Source of the DNA: Paramoeba atlantica
Lineage: Eukaryota > Discosea
DNA length: 64,000 nt
Reading direction: 5' to 3'
NCBI GenBank assembly: GCA_977017575.1
Contig: CDRNVI010000140.1
Location: 310,001-374,000, forward strand
Positions 40,988-51,973 of this stretch are shown piece by piece. The first letter of the stretch is position 1, and the number at the start of each line of letters is the position of its first letter. The notes below the pieces were generated by a model. It worked only from the letters and a program-made list of their open reading frames with translations, was not told where the DNA came from and ran no database searches. The translations under genes and the position numbers were made by a program.

Positions 40988-43472
40988 ATGGCGTTGTCAG
41001 GAACAGAAGATCCTTTCCATTGGGATGAAGAAGATAACCAGTCTCTTACAAAGTCTGGCAACATCTTAAAAGAAGAACACATTGGTCTCTGGGCAGACGC
41101 CAACAAACTCAAAATTTCTCTGGAAAACCTCTTTTTGGAGATGAAAGAGGTGATTGATCTCGGATTGAAGAACATGGAGAAGTTTCCAATGTTTCCTTGC
41201 TTTTCTGTCATCTCTGAAATGGGAGAACATTTGAACCTTCCTTGGAAGACAATCTCCACTGCCTTTCATATTTTGTGGCGACATGCGCAAACGAAAATTG
41301 CAGAAGAACAAAAAAGGTCAGGAAATGTTCCTGAACCTGGGACAATTACATCAACAGAAGCTTTCAATGGTCTCTTTGCTTCTCTCTCTCCAAGAAGAAT
41401 CCATATCCTCTCTTATGGTTGTCTCATTCTCGCTTCCAAATCAGAAGAGACTCTTTTCTCGCTCCGGGTTCTTGAAGAACATCACCATGCGTACATGGTT
41501 CTGAGAGGAGAGAAAGCGGTCACTGAAGCGGAGCAAAAGAGGTGGAAGATGAAAGATATTGATCGTTCTTTTGATCCACAATGGTTGGCCGTTTCGGTTC
41601 GAGATCAAGAAGTTAACTTGTTGGTTGAGTTGGGGTTTAATCTCACGATTCGACATCTTGGGTATTTTCGTCTTCTTCGGTTGATGAATGCTTTACAACT
41701 TCCGAAAAAGACCCAAGTTCTTGCTCTTTCTTTAGCGAATTTTTCTCTTTTAACTCCAACTGTCTTGATTCATCGGCCTAAATTGTTTGCGATTACAATG
41801 GTATTTTTAGCGACACAAATTCATTGTCAAACAATTGCCATTCCTCCAACCCTTATTCCTGCTTCTGGAGCTCCAAGTTATTGGTTTGTTTTTTTATTTT
41901 TTATCTTTTATCTTATCTTATCTCTTTTTCTTTTTCCTCCTTTTTTCTCTCTTTCTTTCTTTTTTTGACCTCCTTTCTTTTTTTCACCAGGTGGTCCCTC
42001 TTCAATGCGTCAACCAATGACATCAAAACCTTGGCCACTCCGATCCTCACACTTATCGAGGAATTAGATCTCGCTGAATCTCTTTTTCAAGGTACATCAG
42101 AATTCCTTTGGCCACCGAACGAAAACGAACTCTCACAAATGAGATCAGTATCTCTTGGCGGATCGATTGAATCTGGTCCAATGGGATTTTGTCCAACTCA
42201 ATCTTTGAATGATACTGGAGAACCGGTTGGAGAGCACCCTCTTTCTCATTGTGTGAGTTTGGATAATTATATTAAGGAAAAAAAGATTAGCGAGGGGACT
42301 TATGGGACTGTGTATGTTGGGAGAGATAAAGTCACCAAGGAAGTGGTGGCCATTAAGAAGATGAAGAGGACAATGTCTCGTTCTGGGTTTCCTTACTATA
42401 TGTTACGTGAAATTTTGTTTCTCTTCCGTCTTAATCACCAAAATATTGTCTCTGGAAAAGCGATGGCCATCGAGGAACGAGACCAAGAGATTACTTTCTA
42501 TATTGTGATGGAGTTTATCCCGACAGATATGCTCTCTCTTGTAAAACACCAAGCTTCCATTCCTCGCGACCAACGTATTCGTCTTTCTCAAGTCAAAAAT
42601 GTTATGTCCCAACTCCTTGCAGGATTGGCACATATGCACGAACAAGGGCTCATGCATCGAGATTTAAAGCTTGCAAACCTTCTTTTAACAAGAGAGGGAA
42701 TTCTTAAAGTGGCAGATTTGGGTTCTGTTCGAGATATTGGTCGTACAGCCCTTAAATTGACCACTCAGATTGTGACGTTATGGTATCGCGCTCCCGAACT
42801 CTTGATGGGAGGAACTGATTATTCTCACTCAATTGATTTGTGGTCTGTGGGATGTCTGTTTGTCGAAATGTTAACTTTGAAGCCAATGTTTCCTGGAAAC
42901 TCCGAGTTGGAGACAATGCAAAGGATCTTTCGTGTTTTGGGAACTCCACCTGCTGAACAATGGAAAAAACTTTTCTCTTTTCTTCCTCTTGCTCCCAAAC
43001 TCAAAGACCAGCTGCATCGCTACCCCACAAAATCGACACTGAAAGACACCCTCTCTTTTCTTTCCCCCGCAGGACAACATTTCTTGTCTTCTGTTTTGGC
43101 TTTTGATCCCGCTGATCGTCTTACTGCGACAGAGGCGCTGAATCACCCTTTTTGGAGAGAAAAACCTTATGCTCAACCTATTAATTTGGAGAAAATTGGA
43201 ATGGTCACTTTTTTTGATGAGAGAAATCTTGAAGTTGAAAGTGAGTTGATGGACACTGATGGTTTCTTTTTTTATTTTTATATTTTTTGTTGTTTTTTTT
43301 TATATATTTTGTTTGATTTTATTTGTTTATTTTTAACTTTTCATATTCTTTTCATTTTTCTTTCTGTTTGATCTCTTCTGATAATATTGTCCCTTTTACA
43401 GAGACTCCAAACTCCGATTTCGCGAAAAAATATTCCCATTTATTACCAAAATCGACAGATTCAGAAAAGTAA
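40988..43472 (+). CDS. Cyclin-CDK fusion: cyclin L-like N-terminus joined to CDK10/CDK11-like kinase
   Basis: Three exons (40988-41883, 41991-43261, 43402-43472; all phases match) give 745 residues. Residues about 75-330 are two cyclin folds: LSYGCLILASKSEE carries the cyclin-box Lys151 and Glu154, followed by a cyclin L-type insert (VLEEHHHAYMVLRGE), EVNLLVELGFNLT and, across the intron, WWSLFNAS.NDIKTL. A linker of about 60 residues leads to a complete kinase: loop SEGTYG (399-404, first Gly is Ser), Lys421 in VAIKK, PSTAIRE-like PYYMLRE with Glu439, HRDLK with Asp523, DLG (541-543) for DFG, and YRAPE. PLFPGNSE-like and FWREKP motifs point to the CDK10/CDK11 branch; cyclin L is the known partner of CDK11, which acts on splicing and transcription. 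Exon 2 runs from the second cyclin fold into the kinase without a break, so the fusion does not depend on splice choice. Confidence 0.9.
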
Positions 43473-43951
43473 AAAGAGAAGAAAAGACAAAGAAAAAGAA
43501 ATAATTTGAAAAAAAAGCGATTATTAAAAATTCTTAAAAGAGAAGAAGAGAAGAAAGAGTGAAGAAGAGGTTTGGGGGTTGGTGATTCTTTTGATTCAGG
43601 AGAAAAAAAGAAGAAAAAAAAGAAAAAAAGAAAAAAAAGAAAAAGAGAAAGAAAGAGATGAGAGAATTGAAGCAAATCTTTTCACAAAATATTGATGGAA
43701 TAAAACAAAAAATCTTTTTAAAAATCCTTTTAATTTTCATTAAAAAGAAAGAGAAAGAAAGAGAAAGAAATAAAGAGAAAGGGAGAGGAGAAAAGAAAGT
43801 TTATTCTTTTTTCCAATAAAATACACAAACCGAAAAGAGGAATAATCTTACTTTTTTTTCCATTCTCTTCCAATTCTTTTCTCTTTTCTTGCCTCTCTTT
43901 CTTGTCTTTCTTTCTTGTATCTCTCTCTCTCTCTCCACACTCTCTTTCCCT
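43473..43951. other. Convergent intergenic region
   Basis: 479 bp between convergent stop codons of the fusion kinase and WAVE-B. A-rich GAAAGA tracts around 43600-43660 and 43740-43800. Likely 3' UTRs; no gene supported. Confidence 0.5.
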
Positions 43952-46679
43952 TCATTCATCTTCCCAATCATCTTCATCCTCATCATCACTATCAGTCATC
44001 TCAATCGCCTCCCTCCTCGCCAAAATCATCGCAATATTAAACCCCATCCCACCCTCTCTCTCTCTCTTCTCTCTCTCACCCCCCTCCACCTTTTTAAGTT
44101 CAGCACCTTGTTGAATACTAGCCATAAGAGCACCTCTCCCTCCTCCACCTCCTCCTCCAGAAGAGAGAGGCCCTCTCTTTCCTCCTCCTCCTCCTCCACT
44201 CATCCCTCCTCTCATCATACCACCCCCTTGTAATTTAGCTTCTCTTCTCGCGTCTCCTGTCTCACTCTCATCCACTTTGCTCAAAGCTGCTCCTTTTCTT
44301 ATACTAGCTAAGAGATCTCCTCGGTCGTTTTCTTTTGGTTTGGATTTCCCTTTTTCTTTCTTTTTTGTTGTTGTTGTTGTTGTTGGAGGGGGTGGTGGCG
44401 GTGGTGCAGAAGAAGGTGGTGGCGGTGGTGGTGGTGCTGAAGAATTTGTGCGATTCTCTCCTTTTTCTTGTTCTTTTTCTTTTTCTTTTTTTGGCTTTTT
44501 TTCCTCTTTTTTCTTCTTTTTTTCTTCCTTTCTTCTCTCTTCTTCTTCTCTTTTTCTTTCTAACTCTTCTTCCCTTCTTTTCTTTTCTTCTTCTCTTTTC
44601 CTCTCTTTCTCTTTTTTCTCTTCTCCCTTTTTTCGATCTTTTCCTTCCTCTTTCTTTTTTTTCTCATTCTCAATTTTCTTTTCTTCTTCTTCAAGCTTTT
44701 TCCTCTTTTCCTCTTCTTTTTTCCTCAATTTCTCTTCTTTTTTCCTCTTTTTTTCTAATGCTGCACGTTCTTTTTTTGATAACTTTGATTCATCTTCCTT
44801 CTTTCCTTCTTCTTTTTCTTTTGGTTGATCTTTTTTCTCTCTCTTTTCCTTGATCTTTGAACCAGTCGAAGGAGCTGAAATCTAAAAGAAAAGATTCCTT
44901 TTTAATCACAAAACAAAAAAACCAACCAAAAATATTATTTTTTCAAACAAAAAAAAAACAATCTTCGAAAAATAGAAATAAAACCTCTGTCTCAGAAACA
45001 AAAGAAGAAGACTCTCCTTCAACATCAGTTCGAGGGGGAAGAGAAGGAGGAGGACCTCGCGGAGTGATAGAAAGATCAGAATCATCTTTTTCGTTAAAAT
45101 CTCGTCGAGAAGGAAGAGGGGGAGGAGGACCTCCAGGGGAGATTCCTTCTTCATCTACATCTCGTCGAGGAATTGTCGGAAGAGATGGTCTTCTTTCTTC
45201 TTGATTATCTCGGCGAGGTGGAAGAGAGGGAGGGGGACTTCGAGCTTGATCTCTGTCAAGTTCTTGTCGAGGGGGAAGAGAGGGAGGAGGAAAGGAAGTT
45301 TCTTCGATGTCTCGTCGTGGAAGAAGTGAGGGAGGAGGAAAGGAAGCATCTTGCCGAGGAGGAGGAAGAGAAGGAGGAGCTTGATCTTTATCCAGGTCTC
45401 GTCGAGAAGGAAGAGAGGGAGGAGGAGAGGAAGGATCCCGCCGAGGAGGAAGAGAAGGAGGGGGAGAGGAAACGTCTCGTCGTGGAGGGAGAGAAGATTT
45501 AGAATCACCTTTGTCTTGTTTTGGAAGAGGAGGGAGAGGGGCTCGCGGAGAGAGATTTGATAGAGAAGAAGGAGTAGAGGAGGGAGGAGTCGGGGAGAGA
45601 GGAGTCGGGGAAAGAGGGGTAGGAGAGAGAGGGGTTGCTGAAGTGGAAGGAGAGGAAGATTGGATGGCGACGAATTGGGGATAAGCTTTGATCTTTGCAA
45701 CTGGCTGTTTTTTCTGTGCTCTGCTTTGCGTCCTTTTCAATCTTTCTCTTTTTCTCTCTTGCTTAATTCTATTTATTCGTTGTTTGAGAAAAAGGACCAC
45801 AGAAAATAAAGCAGAGAAACATAAGAAAAGAAGAAAAAAGGAAATGGAAAGAAAAAAAGAGAAAGAAAAACCTTTTGGCCTCTTCATAATCTTTTTGCAT
45901 CTCTTTCATCCAAGTTTGAATAAAAAAGTCAGGATGAGTATATCGTTCCAAACATTTTTCTCCTTCTGGTAAAAAGGGGTCCAAAAGCTGCGAAAGAAAG
46001 GTTAAGAAAGACAATAAAAAGATGATTGGGAGTTTGGCAATTTGAAGAATGAAAAAAGAAAAGAAAATCACCTCGAGTCGAGGAGGAGGAAGTGCAACCC
46101 CATAAACATCTTTTGTTGCAGGATCTCTGGTTCCCCTTGTCAAAAATTGATATTCTGTGATTCATTTTCCGTAAATAGAGAGAAAGAAAAGAGAGAAAAG
46201 AAAAATGATTATAACCCTCCTTTGGTTCCAAGTTGAAAATAAGCCGGCTGTTCAAACATAAAGCAGCTGAACTTGTTTTCAAAAGGTGGTTCTCGAGTTT
46301 TGGCAAATCTTTGTGAACATTTTCAACTCTTTTTTGGAGAGAAGTTAATCGATCCCCTGTTCTTGATGTTGTTGTCATTAAATCATTAAAGATCTGCAAT
46401 TTAGTAAGCTCAATATTTTGGTTTTAGAAAATAACATGAGAAAGAAAACAGAACTTCATGAGTGTAAAGAAGAAGATTGGTCAACTGTTCCAAAACTCCA
46501 ACATAAGTTGAATCAAACACTCGACCCCCTTCCCTTTACAAAAAAAACTCAAGCATGAGACAACAAAGAAAAAAAAGCCAAAACAATCTTCATACAACAA
46601 AAAAAAAACGAAACTGAGGTTCTTGTTTTGGAGCAAAGAGGACAGTCGCATGTTCGACCTTCCTCTTTGTGTATCCCAT
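43952..46679 (-). CDS. SCAR/WAVE Arp2/3 activator, copy B (two WH2 motifs)
   Basis: Start at 46679 (MGYTKRKVEHATVLFAPKQE); the phase-2 junction joins EGGRVFDSTYVGVLEQLTNL, then IFNDLMTTTSRTGDRLTSLQ, YQFLTRGTRDPATKDVYG and HPDFFIQTWMKEMQKDYEEA, parallel exon by exon to copy A. A basic stretch (RKRERLKRTQSR) follows, then about 12 PSLPPRRD-type units (SH3-ligand-like, 45000-45500), a Lys/Glu-rich helix, poly-Pro, and two WH2 motifs (RGDLLASIRKGAALSKV and RGALMASIQQGAELKKV) separated by a Gly-rich stretch, then GFNIAMILARREAIE and an acidic DEDDWEDE end. Tandem WH2 in a WAVE protein is unusual (N-WASP has two, animal WAVEs one) and could raise actin delivery. It shares a 354-bp divergent promoter region with the glycosyltransferase gene. 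Confidence 0.92.
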
Positions 46680-47033
46680 TGGTCTCTTATTTTTGCCAAA
46701 AACAAATCTTTTTCCAACAATAGATTATATGACTGGAAGCAATCAAAAGAAACCAAACAACAACAACAACCGTTCGCCTCAAACCAAAAACCAAAGCCCT
46801 CTTTATTTGGGCAAACAAAGTTGGTCTCTCTTTCTTTCTTTCTTTCTCGTTGGTGTTGTTTTCACGAAGTGGAAAAGTGACAAAAAAAAGGGGGGGTGTT
46901 GGGGTTCGGTGCGACAGTTTTTTGTCAAGTTGACAGTCACAGCTATTTTTGTGGCTTTGATTTTCTTTCAGGTTGTCGAAGGGAGAAGGGTTGGTTGGTG
47001 TGAGTGCTGCAGAGTGATTAGTTTTTTTTCTTT
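46680..47033. promoter_or_regulatory. Divergent intergenic region, WAVE-B / glycosyltransferase
   Basis: 354 bp between divergent start codons, with a (CAACAA) run near 46760. A GGGGGGTGTTGGGG stretch lies at about 46890. No defined promoter motif assigned. Confidence 0.4.
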
Positions 47034-48601
47034 ATGGGTGGTTGGTCTTTTTTGTTCTATTTGTTTGTTTTTTTCGTTGGACTCTTGGGGAAATGTGAAG
47101 GGAGGGAAAAACAACTCAATTTTACTCAATTCCTTTTGGTTGATGACAAGATTCGAGGGAAAGAGTATGTCCATTTGATCGCCTTGGGGACTGAAGCTCT
47201 CTCAACAGATGGGTGGTGTGTTGTTGAGTCTCTTTTGCGAACGACTGATGGAACCCTTTCTGATATGAAAATCGTTCTTTGGGTTGACCAATATCCAACT
47301 TCTTTATCTCTTTATAATCAACTTTCTCACATTGGGACAGGAAAGATCCAATTCTCTCTTTTCAACTTTTCTTTATTGTTTGAAAACACTCCATTGGCAG
47401 AAGTAATCGATCCTGTTCTCCTCAATGATGATCAGCATCAAGATTATGCTTGGATGGTGAACAAGTTTGGGATGTTTTGGAAGCAGAACTTTTGTCTTGC
47501 AGCTCGTTTGAGTATTCTTTATCGATACGGAGGTTTCTATCTTGATCTCGATCATCTTGTACTTGACGACGTGAGAAACTTGCCGATTGGGGTTGGAATC
47601 AATGGACATACAGTAGGCTCAACTGCAATGCATTTTTCAGTTCCTAAACATCCATTTCTACTGTGGTTGATGAGAGTTTTTGTCAGAGAATTCAAAGGAG
47701 GAAAGTGGACCCAGAATTCTCCCAAGTTAGCAGAAATCACTTTAAAGAAGTGTAGAGACCGAACGATCGTTTCTACTATTGCCTCAAGAAAGAAAAAATT
47801 AAAAAAAGATGTACTTCGAGATTATATTGAATCATGCGGGTTGGTGTTATTTAAAGGCGGTCCCCTCCCAAAACAGGTTTCTTTTTTTTTAGTCTTTCTC
47901 TATTTGCTCTTTTCCTTCTTTCGAATAATAATTTTGTCGTTTTTTAATTTCAGATCCTCGACAATTTCTTCTTTGCTGAGAAGTTTAGTCATGCTATGTC
48001 GACTATGGATGATAAAAAGCTTCTCCATTACGCAGCTCGCCACACTTCTCGCCGTGAACAAGGGAGTCTCAATAAGATGAAATTAAAAATCGCTGAACAG
48101 AAAGAAGAACCTGCTGCAATTCTCCCCCTTTATGCCCGAATTGCGATGGGTTCCCTTCGTTTGAAATATTGCCCCTGCGTTGTCCTTGAGATGTTGGAAA
48201 TTCCAGTGGGAGGAGTCAGTGTTTTTCCTGAATTAAATATCAGTGATATTTCCTTTTGTGCAATGACAGAACGAGTGAAAGTCGAGCCCTTCACCGACCC
48301 TGGCGTAACTTTAACAGCGCTCCCTACTTCTACAACTGAAAGAAAAACTAAAATAGCCCCTCTTCCCCTTGTCGTAGAAGATGAAGAAATTGAGGCTGAA
48401 GAAGAAGAGGCCCTTGATGAAGAATTGCTGAAAACTGAGGAAGAATTAATACAAGAATATGCTTCTTCTCAGAAAGAGAAGCAGGAAGAAATAGACAGCC
48501 AGAAAAGGAAGGAACAGGCTGCTTCGGAAGCACTCTCCTCTCTAGCTAAGACAAACCAACAACTCCTACAACAACTCCAAGATCTCCAGCAACAACAGCA
48601 A

Positions 48602-48633
<32 letters not shown>

Positions 48634-48784
48634 ACAGCAACAACGAACAACTACTCTGTTTGATTTTGGATTGAATGATCGGGAATTCTTTTTTATCGGT
48701 GCTTTCTTCCTCTTTTTCGTTTTTACGATCATCGTGGTGATGGGTTTGACAAAGAAAATGGGTAGAACCGAAAAAGGTTCATGA
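47034..48784 (+). CDS. DXD-type glycosyltransferase (GT32/alpha-1,4-GalT-like) with C-terminal membrane anchor
   Basis: Two exons (47034-47876, 47954-48784) give 557 residues. A signal peptide (LFYLFVFFVGLLGKCEG) precedes a catalytic domain with the hallmark ARLSILYRYGGFYLDLDHLV at about residues 160-180: the Arg and the DLD (DXD) motif that binds the metal and sugar nucleotide in GT32 enzymes such as Och1 and alpha-1,4-galactosyltransferase. HFSVPKHPFLLWLM and DVLRDYIESCGLVLF follow. The C-terminal 200 residues are acidic and Gln-rich, with about 20 consecutive Gln, then a membrane helix (FFFIGAFFLFFVFTIIVV) and a basic end. A C-terminal anchor makes this a type I layout, opposite to most Golgi glycosyltransferases. 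Substrate unknown. Confidence 0.82.
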
Positions 48785-48938
48785 TTTTGCACCACCAGGA
48801 CTCAAACATATATTTTATGGGGGTTTTTGGCGAAGGAGCCACATCAACTTTCTTTTGGATCGTTGAGAAAAGAAACCAAAAGAAAGACCAAAAAAAAAAG
48901 TCAAAATTTTTCAAAACTCTCTCTCTCTCTCAACAAAC

Positions 48939-49504
48939 TCATGAGGGAAAAACTTCTTGATCTTGTTTTTGAAACAGATCACCATAATAATGGACCAAAT
49001 TCATAATCCCTCCAATAATCAATGGCATTTTGATTCGATTCATTCCCTTTGCAGCATGTTTGATGCCATTGAGGAGAATCTGTGTGTCGTTTCCTTTTGT
49101 TTTGAGGATCAACCGGAATGAGTCAGAGGCGGAATAGAGTTGGTATGCGATGTATCCGTGGACAATTGGTGCCTTTTAAAAAAGGAGGAGGGAAATTAGG
49201 GAGAAAGAAAGTATTAAGAGAAAATAGGTTTTGAAAAATAACCTTGAAAGTTCGAAAGATTTTCCAGAAAAAGAAAAAAGAGAGTGTAATTTCTTCAGCA
49301 TGAATGATTTCCTTCATTTATCAAATAAGAGAGTGAGATAAATTCGCTTGAAATAGTCGATAAAAAAAAGTTACTGACCTCAAAAGTGACATACATCCCA
49401 ATTGTATAAACAAGGGCATTAAAAAGATAAGCATAAGCCAGAAGTCGAAAGACTTTTGCTGCTAATTCAAAGACAGCTTTCCCATTTTTCCCAAAGTCTC
49501 CCAT
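48939..49504 (-). CDS. Small membrane-associated protein of unknown function
   Basis: Three exons; the first (49379-49504) starts MGDFGKNGKAVFELAAKVFR and encodes a helix plus a hydrophobic segment (AYLFNALVYTIGMYVTF). The second adds EEITLSFFFFWKIFRTFK, the third APIVHGYIAYQLYSASDSFR and a final amphipathic HAAKGMNRIKMPLIIGGI, ending at TGA 48939-48941; about 130 residues in all. I do not recognise the family. The size and the pair of hydrophobic stretches are compatible with a small organelle membrane protein. Confidence 0.6.
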
Positions 49505-49731
49505 TTTTTTGGAACTCAAAACGGTTTTGACAAAACACAAGAAGAAAAACTTTGACAGGTTTTTCAAAGGCGAGAAAATGATTTTTCTGTTATTTTGAAT
49601 GCCAAAAAACCTTTGGCCTTTTGGTTTCCAAGTTTGTTCACAAACGGTTTTGAACGTTCTCAGAGAACGGAAAGAAAAGAAAGAAAAAGAAAGAAAAAGA
49701 AAGAAAAAGTGAAAAAAAAAGAGAGAAGGTG

Positions 49732-51775
49732 ATGGCGGATGAAGAAAGACTTGTCAAACGACCCCTTCAAAGCAGTGAAAATCTCAAAATGCCTTCGGTT
49801 TCTCAGAAGAAAAAACGTCATCCGACCCATAACGGCTGGGTGTATCGACCTGAACAAGAAGAAAGAAAACTCTTCTCACATGAAGGTTGATTCTTTTTCT
49901 CTTTTTCTTTCTTGTTAAATTCTTTCATTTTTTTTTCATTTTATTTTTCTTTTCTTCTTCAAATTTTTCGTTTCCTTTCTCTGAAATTCTGGAATAGGAG
50001 GTGCTCCAGATAATGATGAAGCAGTGAGAGAAACAAACGACGATGCAACATCTTGTAAAAGTTGGTGTGTACAAGCTGGATATTTTAAAGATCCTTTTGT
50101 TCCTCTTTTTTGTTCTCGCACATACCCTCGTTCTCCTCTTATGAGCAGGTTTTCTTTTTCTTTCTTTCCGTTTTCCTTTGTACAATCAATTTTTTTTAAA
50201 ACTGAGAATGGGTCTTCAGAGGATATTGGTCTCGGATTGTGGCCATGGAGAGAATTATGAATTGGTTTCTCTCTCTTGATTTCCCAACGGAAGAAGGAAA
50301 AGAATCACCAAAAAAGAAAAGACGACAAGTCATTAATTTAGGTGCTGGTTATGATACGATGTTCTATCGATTTCTTGAACAAGGAAAGATGGAAGGCGTG
50401 AGTTGGTGGGAGTGTGACTTTCCTGAAGTGATTGAAAAGTTTACCTTTTTTTTCTTTCTTTTTTGACTTTCCTTCTCTTTCTTTATGAAATTTTAATTTG
50501 TTTTTGTTGTTTCTTCAAGGAAAATGTCTATTTTACGGAGAAGCGAGCCAATTTACACACTCATGGATCACTATAACGTGAATTTTGTGGGAGCTCTTCA
50601 ATCCGCTCCCCCATCTTCCCCAGCACCACCATCATCTCCTATCCCTTCATTTTCTTCATTTTCTGCAAATACCTTTTCATCTTCCTCTTTTTCATCAGCC
50701 TCACAGTCAACATTTTCGTCCTCCTTTTCATCTTTAGTTTCAGTTTCAAGTTCTTTTTCTTCACCAACATCACGTGTGTCTTCACCTTGTTCTCGTTCTC
50801 GTCCTCCAGCCCCCTCTTCTCCTTCTGTGAGTCGTTCTCGTTCTTCAACCCCCTCTTCTCCTTCTGTGGGTCGTTCTCCTTCTTCTCGTTCCCCTTGTTG
50901 TTCACCACCTTCTCGTTCCCCTTGTTCTTCTTCTCCACCTTCTCCTTTACCTCCCCCACCATGCCCTTCTCCTCTCTCCTCTTCCCAATCTCCTTATTCT
51001 TGTTCTTCTTCTCTTCCCCCTCCAAACTCCTCTTCTTCTCCCAACAACCCCTCGTATGGGTTGTTTTCCTTGGATCTTCGAGACACAAAGCAGCTCGAGT
51101 CTCTTATGAATGCCCCTTTTGATCCAACAATACCAACCTTATTTCTCTCTGAGTGTGTGTTGGCATATTTGGAAGCAGATGGTGGAACAAAGGTGATCGA
51201 ATGGGCAGCACAAAAATTTCCTCATTCCTTCTTTCTCACTTATGAGCAAATCCTGCCAAATGATCCCTTCGGGCAGATGATGATCCAAAACTTAAAAGCT
51301 CGGTTTGTTTTTCTGTTCTTTTTTTGATTTCTTTTTTGTTGATTAAGTTTTTCATTTTTAAAAAAAGGGGTTGTTCTTTACGATCGATCCAAGACTATCC
51401 TGATCTTAAAGCACAAAAAGAAAGATATAAAACTACTGGCTGGGAATCTGTCTTCGCGGTCGATATGTTTGATTTTTACACTCAGGGAATTAATGCTGAG
51501 GAGAGAAAGAGGTCATTTTTTTTCACACCCCCCCCCCTCCCCAACTCCCATCATTTAAAACTCTTTTTCATTTTTTAATAATTCATCTTTTCAATCCTTC
51601 TATTTCAAAACAACACAGAGCAGAGAAACTACAATTCATGGACGAATTTGAAGAATGGATCATGATCCAAAGACATTATTGTCTCGTTTGTGCCATTCGT
51701 GATTCATCAATTCTCAAAAACAATCCCAACCCTCTTCCTTTTCATGCAAGCAATTCAGAACCTGTTCCTTTTTGA
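49732..51775 (+). CDS. LCMT1: Leucine carboxyl methyltransferase (PP2A methyltransferase) with large Ser/Pro insert
   Basis: Six exons (49732-49885, 49998-50148, 50220-50438, 50520-51302, 51368-51511, 51619-51775) give 535 residues, against 334 in human LCMT1. Family blocks in order: CKSWCVQAGYFKDPFVPLFC, SRGYWSRIVAMERIMNWFL, the SAM-binding INLGAGYDTMFYR, LFSLDLRDTKQLESL, TLFLSECVLAYLEADGG, FLTYEQILPNDPFGQMMIQN, CSLRSIQDYPDLKAQKERY and RHYCLVCA. LCMT1 methylates the C-terminal Leu of the PP2A catalytic subunit and so steers B-subunit binding. An insert of about 140 Ser/Pro residues (50595-51045) lies between the acidic loop after the SAM site and the LDLRD strand, inside the Rossmann fold. 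The insert is in frame and within one exon. Confidence 0.9.
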
Positions 51776-51973
51776 AAAATAAGGAGCGGATGATTTTTGT
51801 ACAATTTTTTCCTAAAACTGTTTTTTTGGATGTTGTATGTTTTGTTACATTTAATAATTTTATATAAATCAAATTGATTGTTAACCCAGGGATCCTCTTT
51901 TTCCCCCACCATTTTTTTTTTCTTGGTTGCTTTGGAAGATTTTTTTTTCAATTATTTCCAATTTTTGTTTTGT

